From: an uncultured Cryomorphaceae bacterium
Lineage (GTDB): Bacteria; Bacteroidota; Bacteroidia; Flavobacteriales; Schleiferiaceae
DNA: 64,000 nt
Reading direction: 5' to 3'
Assembly: GCA_937120475.1 (NCBI GenBank)
Contig: CAKZJV010000007.1
Span: 1,504,068-1,568,067, forward strand
Within the stretch, counting starts at the first letter, position 1. Every line of letters begins with the position of its first letter. This document shows positions 42,112-51,258 of this stretch, one piece after another. The notes under the pieces were generated by a model, which had not been told where the DNA came from, did no database searches, and saw nothing but the letters and a program-made list of their open reading frames with translations. The position numbers and the translations under genes were made by a program.

Positions 42112-44031
42112 CTAGTTTTTACTAATAGGGAACCCATAGTCTCTATCTCCCTGTTTAACATTGAGCAGATAAGTTCCTGATTCCAAGAACTGCAAGTTTA
42201 CGCTGTTTAAGGGGTCACCAATGTGCTTTTCCCGATATAGGCATCTTCCTTCCAGCGAATAAAGGCTGATCTCCAGCGACTCACCCGAATAGGGTGTTTC
42301 AATCCATAGTATGTCGTTAACCGGATTGGGATATACGGATACTTCAGGCACAGAAAGTTGCTCTTCTAAACTGATGGTGGTTACCGCTATACAGGAGGAG
42401 GTATCCTGGCAACCGTTTTCATCAATAATTACCACTTTGTACACTCCATTGGTATCAGGAGTAAATACTGGCAGGGTATCGGCATAGATGAGACCACCAC
42501 CATTGCAATCAAACCATAGAAACGTGGTTCCTGTGGCGTTGGAAGTAAGAGTGGCTCCATCGGCACTGACCGTTACAGAAGTATCTACGTTTAGCTGGTT
42601 GGCCTGCAGATATACCGTGGAATCACAGCCGGCTGCAGCCTGGAAAGTCAAAGTATCCACACCGGCTTCATCAATGTAATAGCCTTTATAATATACGCTG
42701 GTGCCTGCGCAAAACTGTACGGTATCATAGCCGGTATAATTGTACAGGGGAGCTTCGTAAGCTCCCATGTCTACAATACCGTTAACCATGCGGGCATTGC
42801 CTTCATAATCGTAAGGCAGGGGTTCCAGTGTGTCACCGTCACCATCAATGTCCCAGCTATCGGCCGGTATAAAGTTGCTGTTTCCGGCATCAATGCCGGG
42901 GGAGCATTTGGCTAGGTTAAAGTTTCCGTTGAGGCTATCTACAAATAAAGGTTTAGCATCTATGTTTCCGCCTTTGTCGGTACCCCAGGAGGTTCGCCAG
43001 GTGTTGTTGCCGGTACGGCTGCCTACTAGCAATGAATTCCTAAATTCTACGGTACTATTTAGTCTTCCTACCAACCCTGTAAAAAGGCTATTATAAATTT
43101 TAATGTTGCCCGCTCCAATAAATCGAAAACCTTGGTTAGGCCCACTAAAGCTGCCTCCTGCAATACTGGCCACCTCCGTAACCTGATGCATGCTAACAGT
43201 CCCACCTGAGTTATACATAGCACCACCTAGAGAAGCGGAATTATTATGAAAAACAGAATTCATTATGTTGACAGTTCCCCAGTAGTTTTGGATTGCACCG
43301 CCAAAAGATCTACAGCTATTCCCGCTCCAAAGAACTTTGGAGCAATACAGTTTAGAATTTTGATCCACGTCTATTGCGCCACCATCTTCCCTAGCATAAT
43401 TGTTCTTGAAACTAGAGTTATGAATCCCGATTATTGAATTTGCAAGGGAAATCCCAGCTCCATAAATGGTATAATTATCATAAATGGTACAATTCTGCAA
43501 AAAAACACTATCAGAATTTTCAACTCGAATACCACATGCATCATACATTGGGTTTGGGCCAGTGAAGGCACTAAAGGTTCCTGTTATGTACAACCCATCC
43601 ACACTTACCAAAGTGTTACTCAGATTAATGGCTGAAATGACATTATAAACATTATCCGAATCTTTAGGCAAACCTATTTCACCTGATAAAATGGTAGAAT
43701 CCACCGACCAGTTTCGTTGGCTTAAAAGAGTTTCATTACCCGCAAAGCTTCCATAAAGAGATACGTCTTTTTTCAAGGCAAAAGTAGCTTCTCTTGGGTC
43801 AGCAGGCACCTGGTATTGAGCATCAAGGTAAGGCGTATAGGTTCCTTTAGCTACCCATATTTCATCACCGGCCTGGGCCTGCATCAGTGCTTCATGTAAA
43901 CTATCCAAAGCCGTAGCCCATGAATTACCGTTACCCCCGGGTGTGGCATTTTGGTTTACATAGATGGTTTGCTGGGCTTGGGATAACAAGGCCATAAACA
44001 TAGTGATGGAGATCAGGCAGAGTTTTTTCAT
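42112..44031 (-). CDS. T9SS-secreted beta-helix surface protein, copy B
   Basis: 639 residues. Signal peptide 1-20 (ending SQAQ), then a right-handed beta-helix region (about 25-425) with many short Asn/Ser repeats and the closing VDMGAYEAP motif of choice-of-anchor Q domains. Next comes an Ig/PKD-like domain (about 430-555) and a type IX secretion sorting domain (about 562-639, starting VSVYPNPVNDILWI). It should be exported by the T9SS and attached to or released from the cell surface. It is a tandem paralogue of the next gene, three bases away. Confidence 0.85.
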   Translation of the reverse strand: MKKLCLISITMFMALLSQAQQTIYVNQNATPGGNGNSWATALDSLHEALMQAQAGDEIWVAKGTYTPYLDAQYQVPADPREATFALKKDVSLYGSFAGNETLLSQRNWSVDSTILSGEIGLPKDSDNVYNVISAINLSNTLVSVDGLYITGTFSAFTGPNPMYDACGIRVENSDSVFLQNCTIYDNYTIYGAGISLANSIIGIHNSSFKNNYAREDGGAIDVDQNSKLYCSKVLWSGNSCRSFGGAIQNYWGTVNIMNSVFHNNSASLGGAMYNSGGTVSMHQVTEVASIAGGSFSGPNQGFRFIGAGNIKIYNSLFTGLVGRLNSTVEFRNSLLVGSRTGNNTWRTSWGTDKGGNIDAKPLFVDSLNGNFNLAKCSPGIDAGNSNFIPADSWDIDGDGDTLEPLPYDYEGNARMVNGIVDMGAYEAPLYNYTGYDTVQFCAGTSVYYKGYYIDEAGVDTLTFQAAAGCDSTVYLQANQLNVDTSVTVSADGATLTSNATGTTFLWFDCNGGGLIYADTLPVFTPDTNGVYKVVIIDENGCQDTSSCIAVTTISLEEQLSVPEVSVYPNPVNDILWIETPYSGESLEISLYSLEGRCLYREKHIGDPLNSVNLQFLESGTYLLNVKQGDRDYGFPISKN

Positions 44032-44034
44032 GGG

Positions 44035-45963
44035 TTAATTTTTGATGATGGAAATGGCTTCATGGTATTCTCCTTCCTGCTTTATGCTGAGGATATAAAC
44101 GCCTTTTTCCAAGAACTCCACCTTCAGGCGAAAAATACCACCACTGCGGTCAACTTCATTTAATAATAGCCGACCATCCAGGGCATGCAGGTCTACGGTG
44201 GTGGCTTTTCCTGGCTGAGGTGTTTTAATCCAGACTTCCTTCATAACCGGATTGGGATATACCGATACAGAAGGTTTTGAAAACAGTTCTCCCAAACCAA
44301 TTGTGGTAACGGCTATACAGGAGGAGGTATCCTGGCAACCGTTTTGATCAATAATTACCACTTTGTACACTCCATTAGTATCAGGAATAAATACTGGCAG
44401 GGTATCGGCAAAAACCAAACGGCCGGTATTGCATTCAAACCACAGGAAAGAGGTTCCTGTGGCGTTGGAAGTAAGAGTGGCTCCATCGGCACTGACCGTA
44501 ACAGAAGTATCTACGTTTAGCCGGTTGACCTGCAGATATACCGTGGAGTCGCATCCGGCTGCTGCCTGAAAAACTAAAGTGTCTATACCAGCTTCATCAA
44601 TATAGTAACCCTTGTAGAATACACTGGAGCCCGCACAAAACTGTACGGTATCATAGCCGGTATAATTGTAAAGAGGTGCTTCGTAAGCTCCCATGTCTAC
44701 AGTACTATTGATAATTCCAGCGTTTCCAGTGTAATCATGAGGTAATGTTTCCAATGTGTCTCCATCTCCATCTTCATCCCACCTGTCAATAGGGATGAAG
44801 TTGTTTTTTCCGGCATCGATACCTGGGGAGCATTTAGCCAGAGTAAAGTTCCCGTTGAGGCTATCTACAAATAAAGGTTTAGCATCTATGTTTCCGCCTT
44901 TGTCAGTCCCCCAGGAGGTGCGCCAAGTGTTGTTAGCCGTTCGGCTGCCTACCAATAGGCTGTTGTAAAATTTCACTGTAGTAGTATAACTAATATGTGT
45001 ATTTACAGTACCGCTAAACAAACTATTGTAAATACTAACATCTCCCGGCCCTATTATTCGTAAAGCTTGATTCGCACCATTGCCTATTTTACTGGCTACT
45101 TCACTTACTTGCATCAATTCCAAAAAACCACCATTATTATAAATGGCTCCTCCTAAAGAGCCGGCTATGTTATTGAAGAATATAGCATGTGTAATTTGCA
45201 TATTCCCTAGGTTGTAGATGGCTCCTCCAAACAAATCAGTGAAATTATTTGCCCACAAAGTATTGTAGCTATTGACATTGGAGTTCCCATCGATATGCGC
45301 AGCACCCCCATAACGTTCAGCGCTATTATTTTTAAAAACGGAGTTTAGTATAGTTAAAGAGGAGTTTATTGCCTCAAATCCAGATCCTTGGAAAGTTCGG
45401 TTTCCAAAAAACACACATTTATCCATTGTCAGAGTATCGCAATCCTCTAAAAGTAAAGTACCTCCATAGGGAAGATTAGAACCTCCGGATGCATCGTAAA
45501 AGTTAAAAGCGCGTGTTATGTATAGGCCATCAATCTTGGTAGTGCTACTATCTAGATTTTTACCATACAACAACTGACGAACATTGTCCGAATCTTTAGG
45601 TAAGCCAATCTCTCCTGAAATAATGGTAGAGTCTAAAGACCAATTTCTCTGGCTTGTGGAGGTTTCGTTACCTGAAAAACCCCCATATAATGTTACTCCA
45701 TTCTTAAGCCGAAAAATGGCTAGAGCCGGTTCAGTTGGCACCTGATATTGAGCATCAAGGTATGGTGTATAGGTACCTTTGGCTACCCATATTTCATCAC
45801 CAGCCTGGGCCTGCACCAGTGCTTCATGTAAACTATCCAAAGCCGTATTCCAGGAATTACCGTTACCCCCTGGTGTGGCATTTTGGTTTACGTATATGGT
45901 TTGCTGGGCTTGGGAGAAGAAGGCCATAAACAGAGTTATGGAGATCAGGCAGAGTTTTTTCAT
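44035..45963 (-). CDS. T9SS-secreted beta-helix surface protein, copy A
   Basis: 642 residues with the same order of parts as the adjacent copy: signal peptide (ending SQAQ), beta-helix, VDMGAYEAP closure, Ig-like domain and a sorting domain starting VSVYPNPVMKEVWI. The first 75 residues and the stretch from about NSLLVGSRTANNTWRT to SSCIAVTTIGL are almost identical to copy B, while the middle helix and the sorting domain have diverged. It lies first in the leftward pair. The function of the helix (adhesin or polysaccharide-binding) is unknown. Confidence 0.85.
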   Translation of the reverse strand: MKKLCLISITLFMAFFSQAQQTIYVNQNATPGGNGNSWNTALDSLHEALVQAQAGDEIWVAKGTYTPYLDAQYQVPTEPALAIFRLKNGVTLYGGFSGNETSTSQRNWSLDSTIISGEIGLPKDSDNVRQLLYGKNLDSSTTKIDGLYITRAFNFYDASGGSNLPYGGTLLLEDCDTLTMDKCVFFGNRTFQGSGFEAINSSLTILNSVFKNNSAERYGGAAHIDGNSNVNSYNTLWANNFTDLFGGAIYNLGNMQITHAIFFNNIAGSLGGAIYNNGGFLELMQVSEVASKIGNGANQALRIIGPGDVSIYNSLFSGTVNTHISYTTTVKFYNSLLVGSRTANNTWRTSWGTDKGGNIDAKPLFVDSLNGNFTLAKCSPGIDAGKNNFIPIDRWDEDGDGDTLETLPHDYTGNAGIINSTVDMGAYEAPLYNYTGYDTVQFCAGSSVFYKGYYIDEAGIDTLVFQAAAGCDSTVYLQVNRLNVDTSVTVSADGATLTSNATGTSFLWFECNTGRLVFADTLPVFIPDTNGVYKVVIIDQNGCQDTSSCIAVTTIGLGELFSKPSVSVYPNPVMKEVWIKTPQPGKATTVDLHALDGRLLLNEVDRSGGIFRLKVEFLEKGVYILSIKQEGEYHEAISIIKN

Positions 45964-46325
45964 GGGTTAAGTTTAAAGTCTTAAAGATAAATAATCACAA
46001 TATTTATCAATCCTTTCTTACAAAATGCTGCATTTAAGGAAACATTTAAGTTCTGAGTAAAGCCAAATCTTACTGAAAAAAATTCCATAATCCAGTCCCT
46101 GGGGTAATGTTCCAAATGTCACCTTTTGTGTAAACTAGTGACATATTCTTTGAAAATCAATGATTTATTTGGCACTGGGTTTGGGTATGATGTGTCAATT
46201 TTTTTGGTTGACCCTTCTGAAAGCCTTTTAAATCGAATCTGAGAAATTGTCGTGTTCCAATAGTCACCTTAAATTTCAGCGACCTCTTGTGTGGAAAGAG
46301 CGGTAGGGCTTTTTTTGTTAGAAAA
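45964..46325. other. AT-rich 362-base gap with IS1-type end-like repeats
   Basis: There is no credible ORF. Two direct repeats of TGTTCCAAnnGTCACCTT occur at 46108-46125 and 46253-46270 (16 of 18 bases equal). The first is preceded by GGTAA, giving an IS1-like end sequence. The second lies about 55 bases before the transposase start, the usual place for a left end. The first may be the relic of a second insertion or a subterminal repeat. Confidence 0.5.
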
Positions 46326-46979
46326 ATGAAGTGTCGTTACTGCGGAGGAAGGTGTCACAAGAAAGGAAGGAGAAACGGTCGGCAAACATATCGCTGTATA
46401 GGTTGCTTGAGATATCAAAGATTCAAGTATAGCTAAAGAACTTATCGGGATTTCGATCCTTCGATTTTATGTCGACTCAGTAATGAAGGTATAGGCATTA
46501 GTTCTATTTTAAGAGTACTGAATATTCCGAAGAGTTCCGTTCTACGGATGATGTTAAAACACACTGGTAGCATAAAAAGCACTTCTATAAAAGAAACCGG
46601 ACAGGAATGCGAAATTGACGAGCTGAGAACTTATATTGGTTCCAAGACGAACGAATGCTGGATCTGCTATGCCATTAACCGGAAAACTAAACAAGTAGTT
46701 GATTTCACTGTAGGGCGAAGAACTAAAGAGAATATCGCTAAAGTAGTCAGGGGAGTTTTGTCTCTATCTCCCGCCAAAATTTATACGGATCGTCTCAACA
46801 TCTATCCTGGCCTTATCCCAAAGAATCTACACTCTACAAAATTCAGGCAAACCAATTACATTGAAAGGATGAACCTCACTCTGAGGACCCATATCAAACG
46901 ATTATCCTGTAAAACCATTTGCTATTCCAAAAGCATCGCCATGCTCACTGCTTGTTTGAAGATTTACTTTTGGGGATAA
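46326..46979 (+). pseudogene. IS1-family transposase with in-frame stop
   Basis: One continuous frame runs from a zinc-finger start (MKCRYCGGRCHKKGRRNG, then YRCIGC) to the IS1 DDE core: CEIDELRTYIGSK, KIYTDRLNIYPGLIP and QTNYIERMNLTLRTH, ending IYFWG. The single break is a TAA at 46434-46436 (codon 37); after it the same frame continues with RTYRDFDPSIL to the intact core. Such transposases normally span this whole length, so this copy is probably inactive, unless the stop is read through or a sequencing error. The left end probably lies near 46250. No right inverted repeat or target duplication could be identified. Confidence 0.8.
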
Positions 46980-47053
46980 TCCTTAACCCACAGTGATTCG
47001 GTGCACTTAGCAAGATCAAACAGCAACCAACTCCCTTCTATTTGTTGAGCACC

Positions 47054-48118
47054 TTAATCAAGTATTACCTCTTGTCCCGTTTGATTCCTTACGCTCACCT
47101 TACCGTGCTGAATGAGTACTATCTCTGCGTGGGTGCCGTATTTCATTCCCGCATCTACCAAGAGCAACTTTCCATTGTAGCGTTTTTGCACGTGTGGGAA
47201 GGTAGTATGCCCATAAAATAAGGCACTTACGTTATACTGCTTTAAAATTTCCATTACTACTTTTTCATAGTTTTCATCCTGTATAAAACCCCGGTACCAT
47301 AATAAGCCAAAGGGTCCCAGTAGAAAGTCGCCCAACTCCGGAATCTCCCCGGCCAGCGCTTTACGGTAGTTTTGATTGACCTCCTCAACGGTCCACCCTT
47401 TGTTTAATATGGCTTCGGATATTCCCGCGTGTACCAGGAGGTAATCATTGATCTTAAGCATGGCGGGACATTGCCTTATCCATTGACCAAAGAAGGTGTT
47501 TTCAGCGAATAAATCGCTATAGGCCATTCCCAGTGCCTCTGCCGTTTTAAAATATTTTGGATTCACGAAAGCCAGGTCGTCATTCAGTACCATGTATTCA
47601 TGGTTTCCCAGCACATAATGTACCCTGCCTCCACTCTTCTCGGCTTGTTGCTGTAAACTATAAATCAGCCAAAGGCATTCGGTAACCGCATGGCCCCGGT
47701 CAAACACATCCCCCAAAATAACCAGGTGCCCTTTTCCGAAAATCCAGTTTTCCTGCTCATCAATAATGGCGTTGGACTGAAGCAACTGAAGCAGTAGTTC
47801 GTATTGGCCGTGGATATCACTTACCACCGCCAAATGTTCCACCCCGTTAAAAACCGCTACCTCCGAAAAACCGGGTAGTTCCATATCTACTTCAGATCTA
47901 CGGGCCTCTCCACGCACCACTTCTAAACTCAGCCACTTATCGCCTTCTTTAACGATGTAGGGGCCATCGTCATATTTTGAGGTAAGGCTCACTTTTTGTC
48001 GAAAAAATTCAAGCTCGGCCAGACCGTAATTGTTAAAACGGAATTTTATACAGCCGCTTAAAAAACCGATGATTATGGCCGAAGTAAGGATTATACCGAT
48101 GCCTAAGCGTTTTTTCAT
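47054..48118 (-). CDS. PPP-type metallophosphatase, predicted lipoprotein
   Basis: 354 residues. The lipoprotein signal ends FLSGC (Cys23). All metal-binding motifs of calcineurin-like PPP phosphatases are intact: SDIHG (Asp101, His103), GDVFDRG (Asp137, Arg141), GNHE (Asn172, His173), HAGIS and YGHTTFP. Dephosphorylation of proteins or small phosphoesters outside the cytoplasm is predicted. It is the last gene of a tight leftward five-gene operon that also encodes a CotH-type kinase homologue, which makes an opposed kinase-phosphatase pair conceivable (inference). Confidence 0.85.
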   Translation of the reverse strand: MKKRLGIGIILTSAIIIGFLSGCIKFRFNNYGLAELEFFRQKVSLTSKYDDGPYIVKEGDKWLSLEVVRGEARRSEVDMELPGFSEVAVFNGVEHLAVVSDIHGQYELLLQLLQSNAIIDEQENWIFGKGHLVILGDVFDRGHAVTECLWLIYSLQQQAEKSGGRVHYVLGNHEYMVLNDDLAFVNPKYFKTAEALGMAYSDLFAENTFFGQWIRQCPAMLKINDYLLVHAGISEAILNKGWTVEEVNQNYRKALAGEIPELGDFLLGPFGLLWYRGFIQDENYEKVVMEILKQYNVSALFYGHTTFPHVQKRYNGKLLLVDAGMKYGTHAEIVLIQHGKVSVRNQTGQEVILD

Positions 48119-48123
48119 CAGCT

Positions 48124-48762
48124 CTATAAATCAAATGACAGTTCCACACCTACCACATTCTGCCTTTCGGGGTTTTTTACATTTACCTCCTGATCCCTGC
48201 GTACGTAGGTTTTCAGATCGGTCCTCTTGTTAATCCGCCAATCTATTCCCATGGTATAACGATGCGTTCTTACTTCGTTTTTGGAGTTAAGCCGGTAAAA
48301 GTTCTCATATTCCATGTAAGGATCTGCCGGCTTTGATAAATTGTACAAAAGCTCCAACTGGTTGCGCAGTATGGTTATGTTTTGACCGGTATAGCTGACC
48401 TGGGTGCTTTGGAAGCGGAAGCGGTATTTAGGTTTTAAGCGCCAGTCTTTAAAATTGTGGCTTACATTACAATCCAAAGACATTCTCACTTCATTTCGAT
48501 CCTGATTGCGCAGGGTGTACCTTAGCTGGGGCTTAAGATTCAGATAGTCGGTGATCTTATAACGCAACCCCAGTTCTGCAAACGCGCTTCGCAGGTCCTG
48601 CAAACCGGAAGTTGTGCGCGCCTGCTGTTCCAATTCAAGCCGATATTTTTGGTTGATTTTATATTTAAGGGTGTACCCGCTCCATAATTCGGGACTTTCG
48701 GTTTGCGCCAACAAAGGCAGCCCTACCACCAAATACCAAAACAAGAATATATAACCCCGCAC
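48124..48762 (-). CDS. DUF2490 outer-membrane beta-barrel protein
   Basis: 212 residues: a signal peptide (about 1-19, ending LLAQ), then the DUF2490 opening SPELWSGYTLKYKINQKYRLELEQQART and a series of amphipathic strands ending in FDL. Members are predicted 10-12 strand outer-membrane barrels of unknown role. It is spaced 4-5 bases from its neighbours on both sides, so it belongs to the same operon as the kinase and phosphatase homologues. Confidence 0.75.
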   Translation of the reverse strand: MRGYIFLFWYLVVGLPLLAQTESPELWSGYTLKYKINQKYRLELEQQARTTSGLQDLRSAFAELGLRYKITDYLNLKPQLRYTLRNQDRNEVRMSLDCNVSHNFKDWRLKPKYRFRFQSTQVSYTGQNITILRNQLELLYNLSKPADPYMEYENFYRLNSKNEVRTHRYTMGIDWRINKRTDLKTYVRRDQEVNVKNPERQNVVGVELSFDL

Positions 48763-48766
48763 CGGA

Positions 48767-50032
48767 CTAGCCTAAAATTCGCGCGATTAGAAAAATAGTA
48801 AAGGAGGCAATGATACCAGCCATAAATATCTGCAGTGATAAGCGGATGAATTTATACTTACGGTGCAGCGTTTTACCTAAAAAATAAAGGTCCTTGATCA
48901 TTGAACTGTACAGAAAATTACTATCGTTCAGTTTTTGGAGCATCCCCCACTCGTAGTCTTTAAAACTCATATTGTGAAAGTTCCCGTAATACAAGAGGTT
49001 CCCATTTTTATTACGGATGTCTTCCAGGGTAAAAAAGCCCTGTGTACGGTTGGGCGTAATGGCCACAATGGCCAGGATGATAGAAACAAAACTAGCCAGG
49101 GCCATGATTAAGGTAGAGACATATACAATGGGGGAGCCCGCTCTCTCAAAAAGCCCCAATGAACCACCGATGACCACCGATAAAATAACTGAGTTTACCG
49201 TAATCATGATATTGGCCTTCCGGTCCACCATCTCATTAAGAGTATAGTGATTATGGGAGGTAGTGCGGAACAGGGTTTGAATACCGCGCGCATCCCTGCC
49301 TTTAAGGGAGCTTAGGTTTTTACGCAAAACCTTCAGTTCTTCTTCATCTACGCCCAGTTCTTTTTTCAGAAAAAGCTCTTTCTTTTTCTTGAGTTTTTTT
49401 CGCTCCTTGCTCAGGGAGAGAATAAGTTGATCCACCCCGGGCTTAATTCGCTCCATTGAAAATGGAGTGCTTGGTTTGTAAACAACGAGAAAGTCGATCA
49501 TACGCTGGTAAAAATCACTCAGGCTTAAACCGGCATTATTCAGTACCGCTTCCTGATAGAACATGGCCACCCGCTCCTTACCCTGCTTACCTATCAAGTC
49601 CATGATTAATGCGTCTCTCAATATATCACGAAGCTTGAAGGAGGGGGTTTGGTCAGGGTCATGCATACCTATGACGGCTCTGGTTATTACTTCTATTTCT
49701 TCCTCCCGGTAACCCACCTTCTGAAGTTGAATTTTCCCGTATTTTTCCACGAACCACAGTTGTTGTTCAAGCACCGCCTCCTTGCTGGTATCGGAAGCAT
49801 CCATTTTTCCAAAAGCCATTGTATATAGCCAGAGGGCAGCTTCAAGCTGGCACATTTCACTATCCGTCAACTCTTCCCGTTCGCCTATAACCCTCAGGTT
49901 CTGTAAAATGCGCCTGGCAAATGCAATAGTGTGGTAAACCAACTGATCGTGGTTATCCACCATCTGTTCAATAGCCATTATTTTAAACTTCCTGGAAGGC
50001 CTATCTATAGTTTTTGCTGTAAGTTCATCCAT
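48767..50032 (-). CDS. Membrane protein with degenerate HD domain and Pycsar-effector-like (PycTM/DUF5706) domain
   Basis: 421 residues. The N-terminal part (about 20-170) follows the HD-phosphohydrolase helix pattern, but the catalytic His-Asp site reads LWLYTMAFG (68-75) and the later ligand region reads LRDALIMDLIG, so the metal site appears lost. A basic coiled-coil linker (210-245) leads to HNHYTLNEMVDRKANIMITVN, the start of the PycTM domain, with three transmembrane helices (about 276-296, 303-326, 397-419). No pyrimidine cyclase gene lies nearby. A role in envelope signalling rather than phage defence is possible. Confidence 0.8.
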   Translation of the reverse strand: MDELTAKTIDRPSRKFKIMAIEQMVDNHDQLVYHTIAFARRILQNLRVIGEREELTDSEMCQLEAALWLYTMAFGKMDASDTSKEAVLEQQLWFVEKYGKIQLQKVGYREEEIEVITRAVIGMHDPDQTPSFKLRDILRDALIMDLIGKQGKERVAMFYQEAVLNNAGLSLSDFYQRMIDFLVVYKPSTPFSMERIKPGVDQLILSLSKERKKLKKKKELFLKKELGVDEEELKVLRKNLSSLKGRDARGIQTLFRTTSHNHYTLNEMVDRKANIMITVNSVILSVVIGGSLGLFERAGSPIVYVSTLIMALASFVSIILAIVAITPNRTQGFFTLEDIRNKNGNLLYYGNFHNMSFKDYEWGMLQKLNDSNFLYSSMIKDLYFLGKTLHRKYKFIRLSLQIFMAGIIASFTIFLIARILG

Positions 50033-50043
50033 AAAAACCGGTC

Positions 50044-51258
50044 TTAATCAATATTGTACTTCTTCCGCATATAGTAGTCTCTCCGCTCAAAATTCCTCTT
50101 TAAATCTTCCAGATTCAAGTACCACTCTAATGAACTTGAGGGTTGCCCGTACTTAGAAATATTATATAAAATGTCATTTTCTATCGATGCGCTGGCTTCT
50201 CCAAGTAAAGAGTTGAAAAGGCGGGGAGAAAACCGTCTGTACAATTCTTCCTGTCGTTTTTTTAGGCGATTGGCAATACTGCTATCCTGAATCAGTAGTT
50301 GGTATATCTTCGACACATCATCATCCCGGAATTCCATTTCCGGTAATAAGGCGTTTTTGGTACGGAATGCGGCAAAATCCAAATCAAAAACAAAAAACCG
50401 TAAAGCAGACCCATTAATGGTGTAAGCACTTACATTATTATCGGGCCAGTCATTATTTCCAATATAATCTTCAAAGATGATATAATCCAAAAAATTATCC
50501 ACATCTATAAGAGCAGTAATCGCCTCTGTATTTTTTTCCCGCAGGGCTTGCCTAAGCTTATCGCCCCATATCGGGTTACCTTCCTCGGTTTCGAGGTTGC
50601 CATTATCTACATCCAATTTTAAGGTAGATATGGCCAGGGTATCTGCCTGAAGCAAATGGCTCAAAGCCAAACGATTATTCTCAGTGCGTAAATTGAGTAA
50701 ACCGTAATACCGCCCGTTAACAAAAGCTTGCACGGGAGTACCATACCTCACCTCCAGATCGAGCCCCACAGCCATCATAAATTGGGTGTACACCAAATCC
50801 TTTAGCATGGTAAGCTTAAAGTCGTTTCCCGAATTTCGCAATCTAAGGTTGGCCAGAGAACTCAGATCGTCTCCATTTAAAATAATCGGAGGATCTATTA
50901 TTTCATAGTGTTCATTATCCACCGGGCTTTCAAACTCAATACCCAGTGATTTCAGTTCATAAACGGCTGAAGTACGCCCACGTAAATTTATCACACAAGC
51001 AAGTGTGGATAAGAGAGGGGCTGCACCCGCCTTCGGGTAGTAAGTGAAAAATGCCTTATACCGGATATCGGTCAGGTAATTCTCGTACATCCGGTTAAAG
51101 GAATCCTGCGGTAAATCGATGTTTACCACCGGCAGGTCAGTATTGATGTTAAGCGGTGATAAACTCCTGGTATCAGGCAGTTGCTCACTAACCTGCACTT
51201 TAGTACAACCGAAGCAAGCGAACACACTAAAGCTATATAGTATGATTTTCAACCTCAT
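50044..51258 (-). CDS. CotH-type kinase-family lipoprotein
   Basis: 404 residues. A lipoprotein signal ends CFGC (Cys18). The CotH fold is recognisable: RLRNSGNDFKLTMLKDLV, then VQAFVNGRYYGLLNLRTE (nucleotide-binding strand pair), NFLDYIIFEDYIGNNDWPDNN with Asp270 and Asn274, and the metal-binding FVFDLDFAAF (Asp292, Asp294). The Bacillus CotH protein is a spore-coat protein kinase of this family. Here it is predicted on the periplasmic or outer face of the envelope. The first codons overlap the upstream barrel gene by 4 bases. Confidence 0.85.
   Translation of the reverse strand: MRLKIILYSFSVFACFGCTKVQVSEQLPDTRSLSPLNINTDLPVVNIDLPQDSFNRMYENYLTDIRYKAFFTYYPKAGAAPLLSTLACVINLRGRTSAVYELKSLGIEFESPVDNEHYEIIDPPIILNGDDLSSLANLRLRNSGNDFKLTMLKDLVYTQFMMAVGLDLEVRYGTPVQAFVNGRYYGLLNLRTENNRLALSHLLQADTLAISTLKLDVDNGNLETEEGNPIWGDKLRQALREKNTEAITALIDVDNFLDYIIFEDYIGNNDWPDNNVSAYTINGSALRFFVFDLDFAAFRTKNALLPEMEFRDDDVSKIYQLLIQDSSIANRLKKRQEELYRRFSPRLFNSLLGEASASIENDILYNISKYGQPSSSLEWYLNLEDLKRNFERRDYYMRKKYNID

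Noticed and set aside
46980-47075. Right inverted repeat of the IS1-type element
   Set aside because: GTGCACCGAATCAC (minus strand, near 47005) and GGTAATAC (near 47065) each share only a few bases with the left-end candidates, and no target duplication was found, so the right end is left undefined.
48767-50032. A complete Pycsar anti-phage operon
   Set aside because: Only the PycTM-like effector domain is present. No pyrimidine cyclase (PycC) gene lies within the surrounding 10 kb, and the neighbours are envelope proteins.
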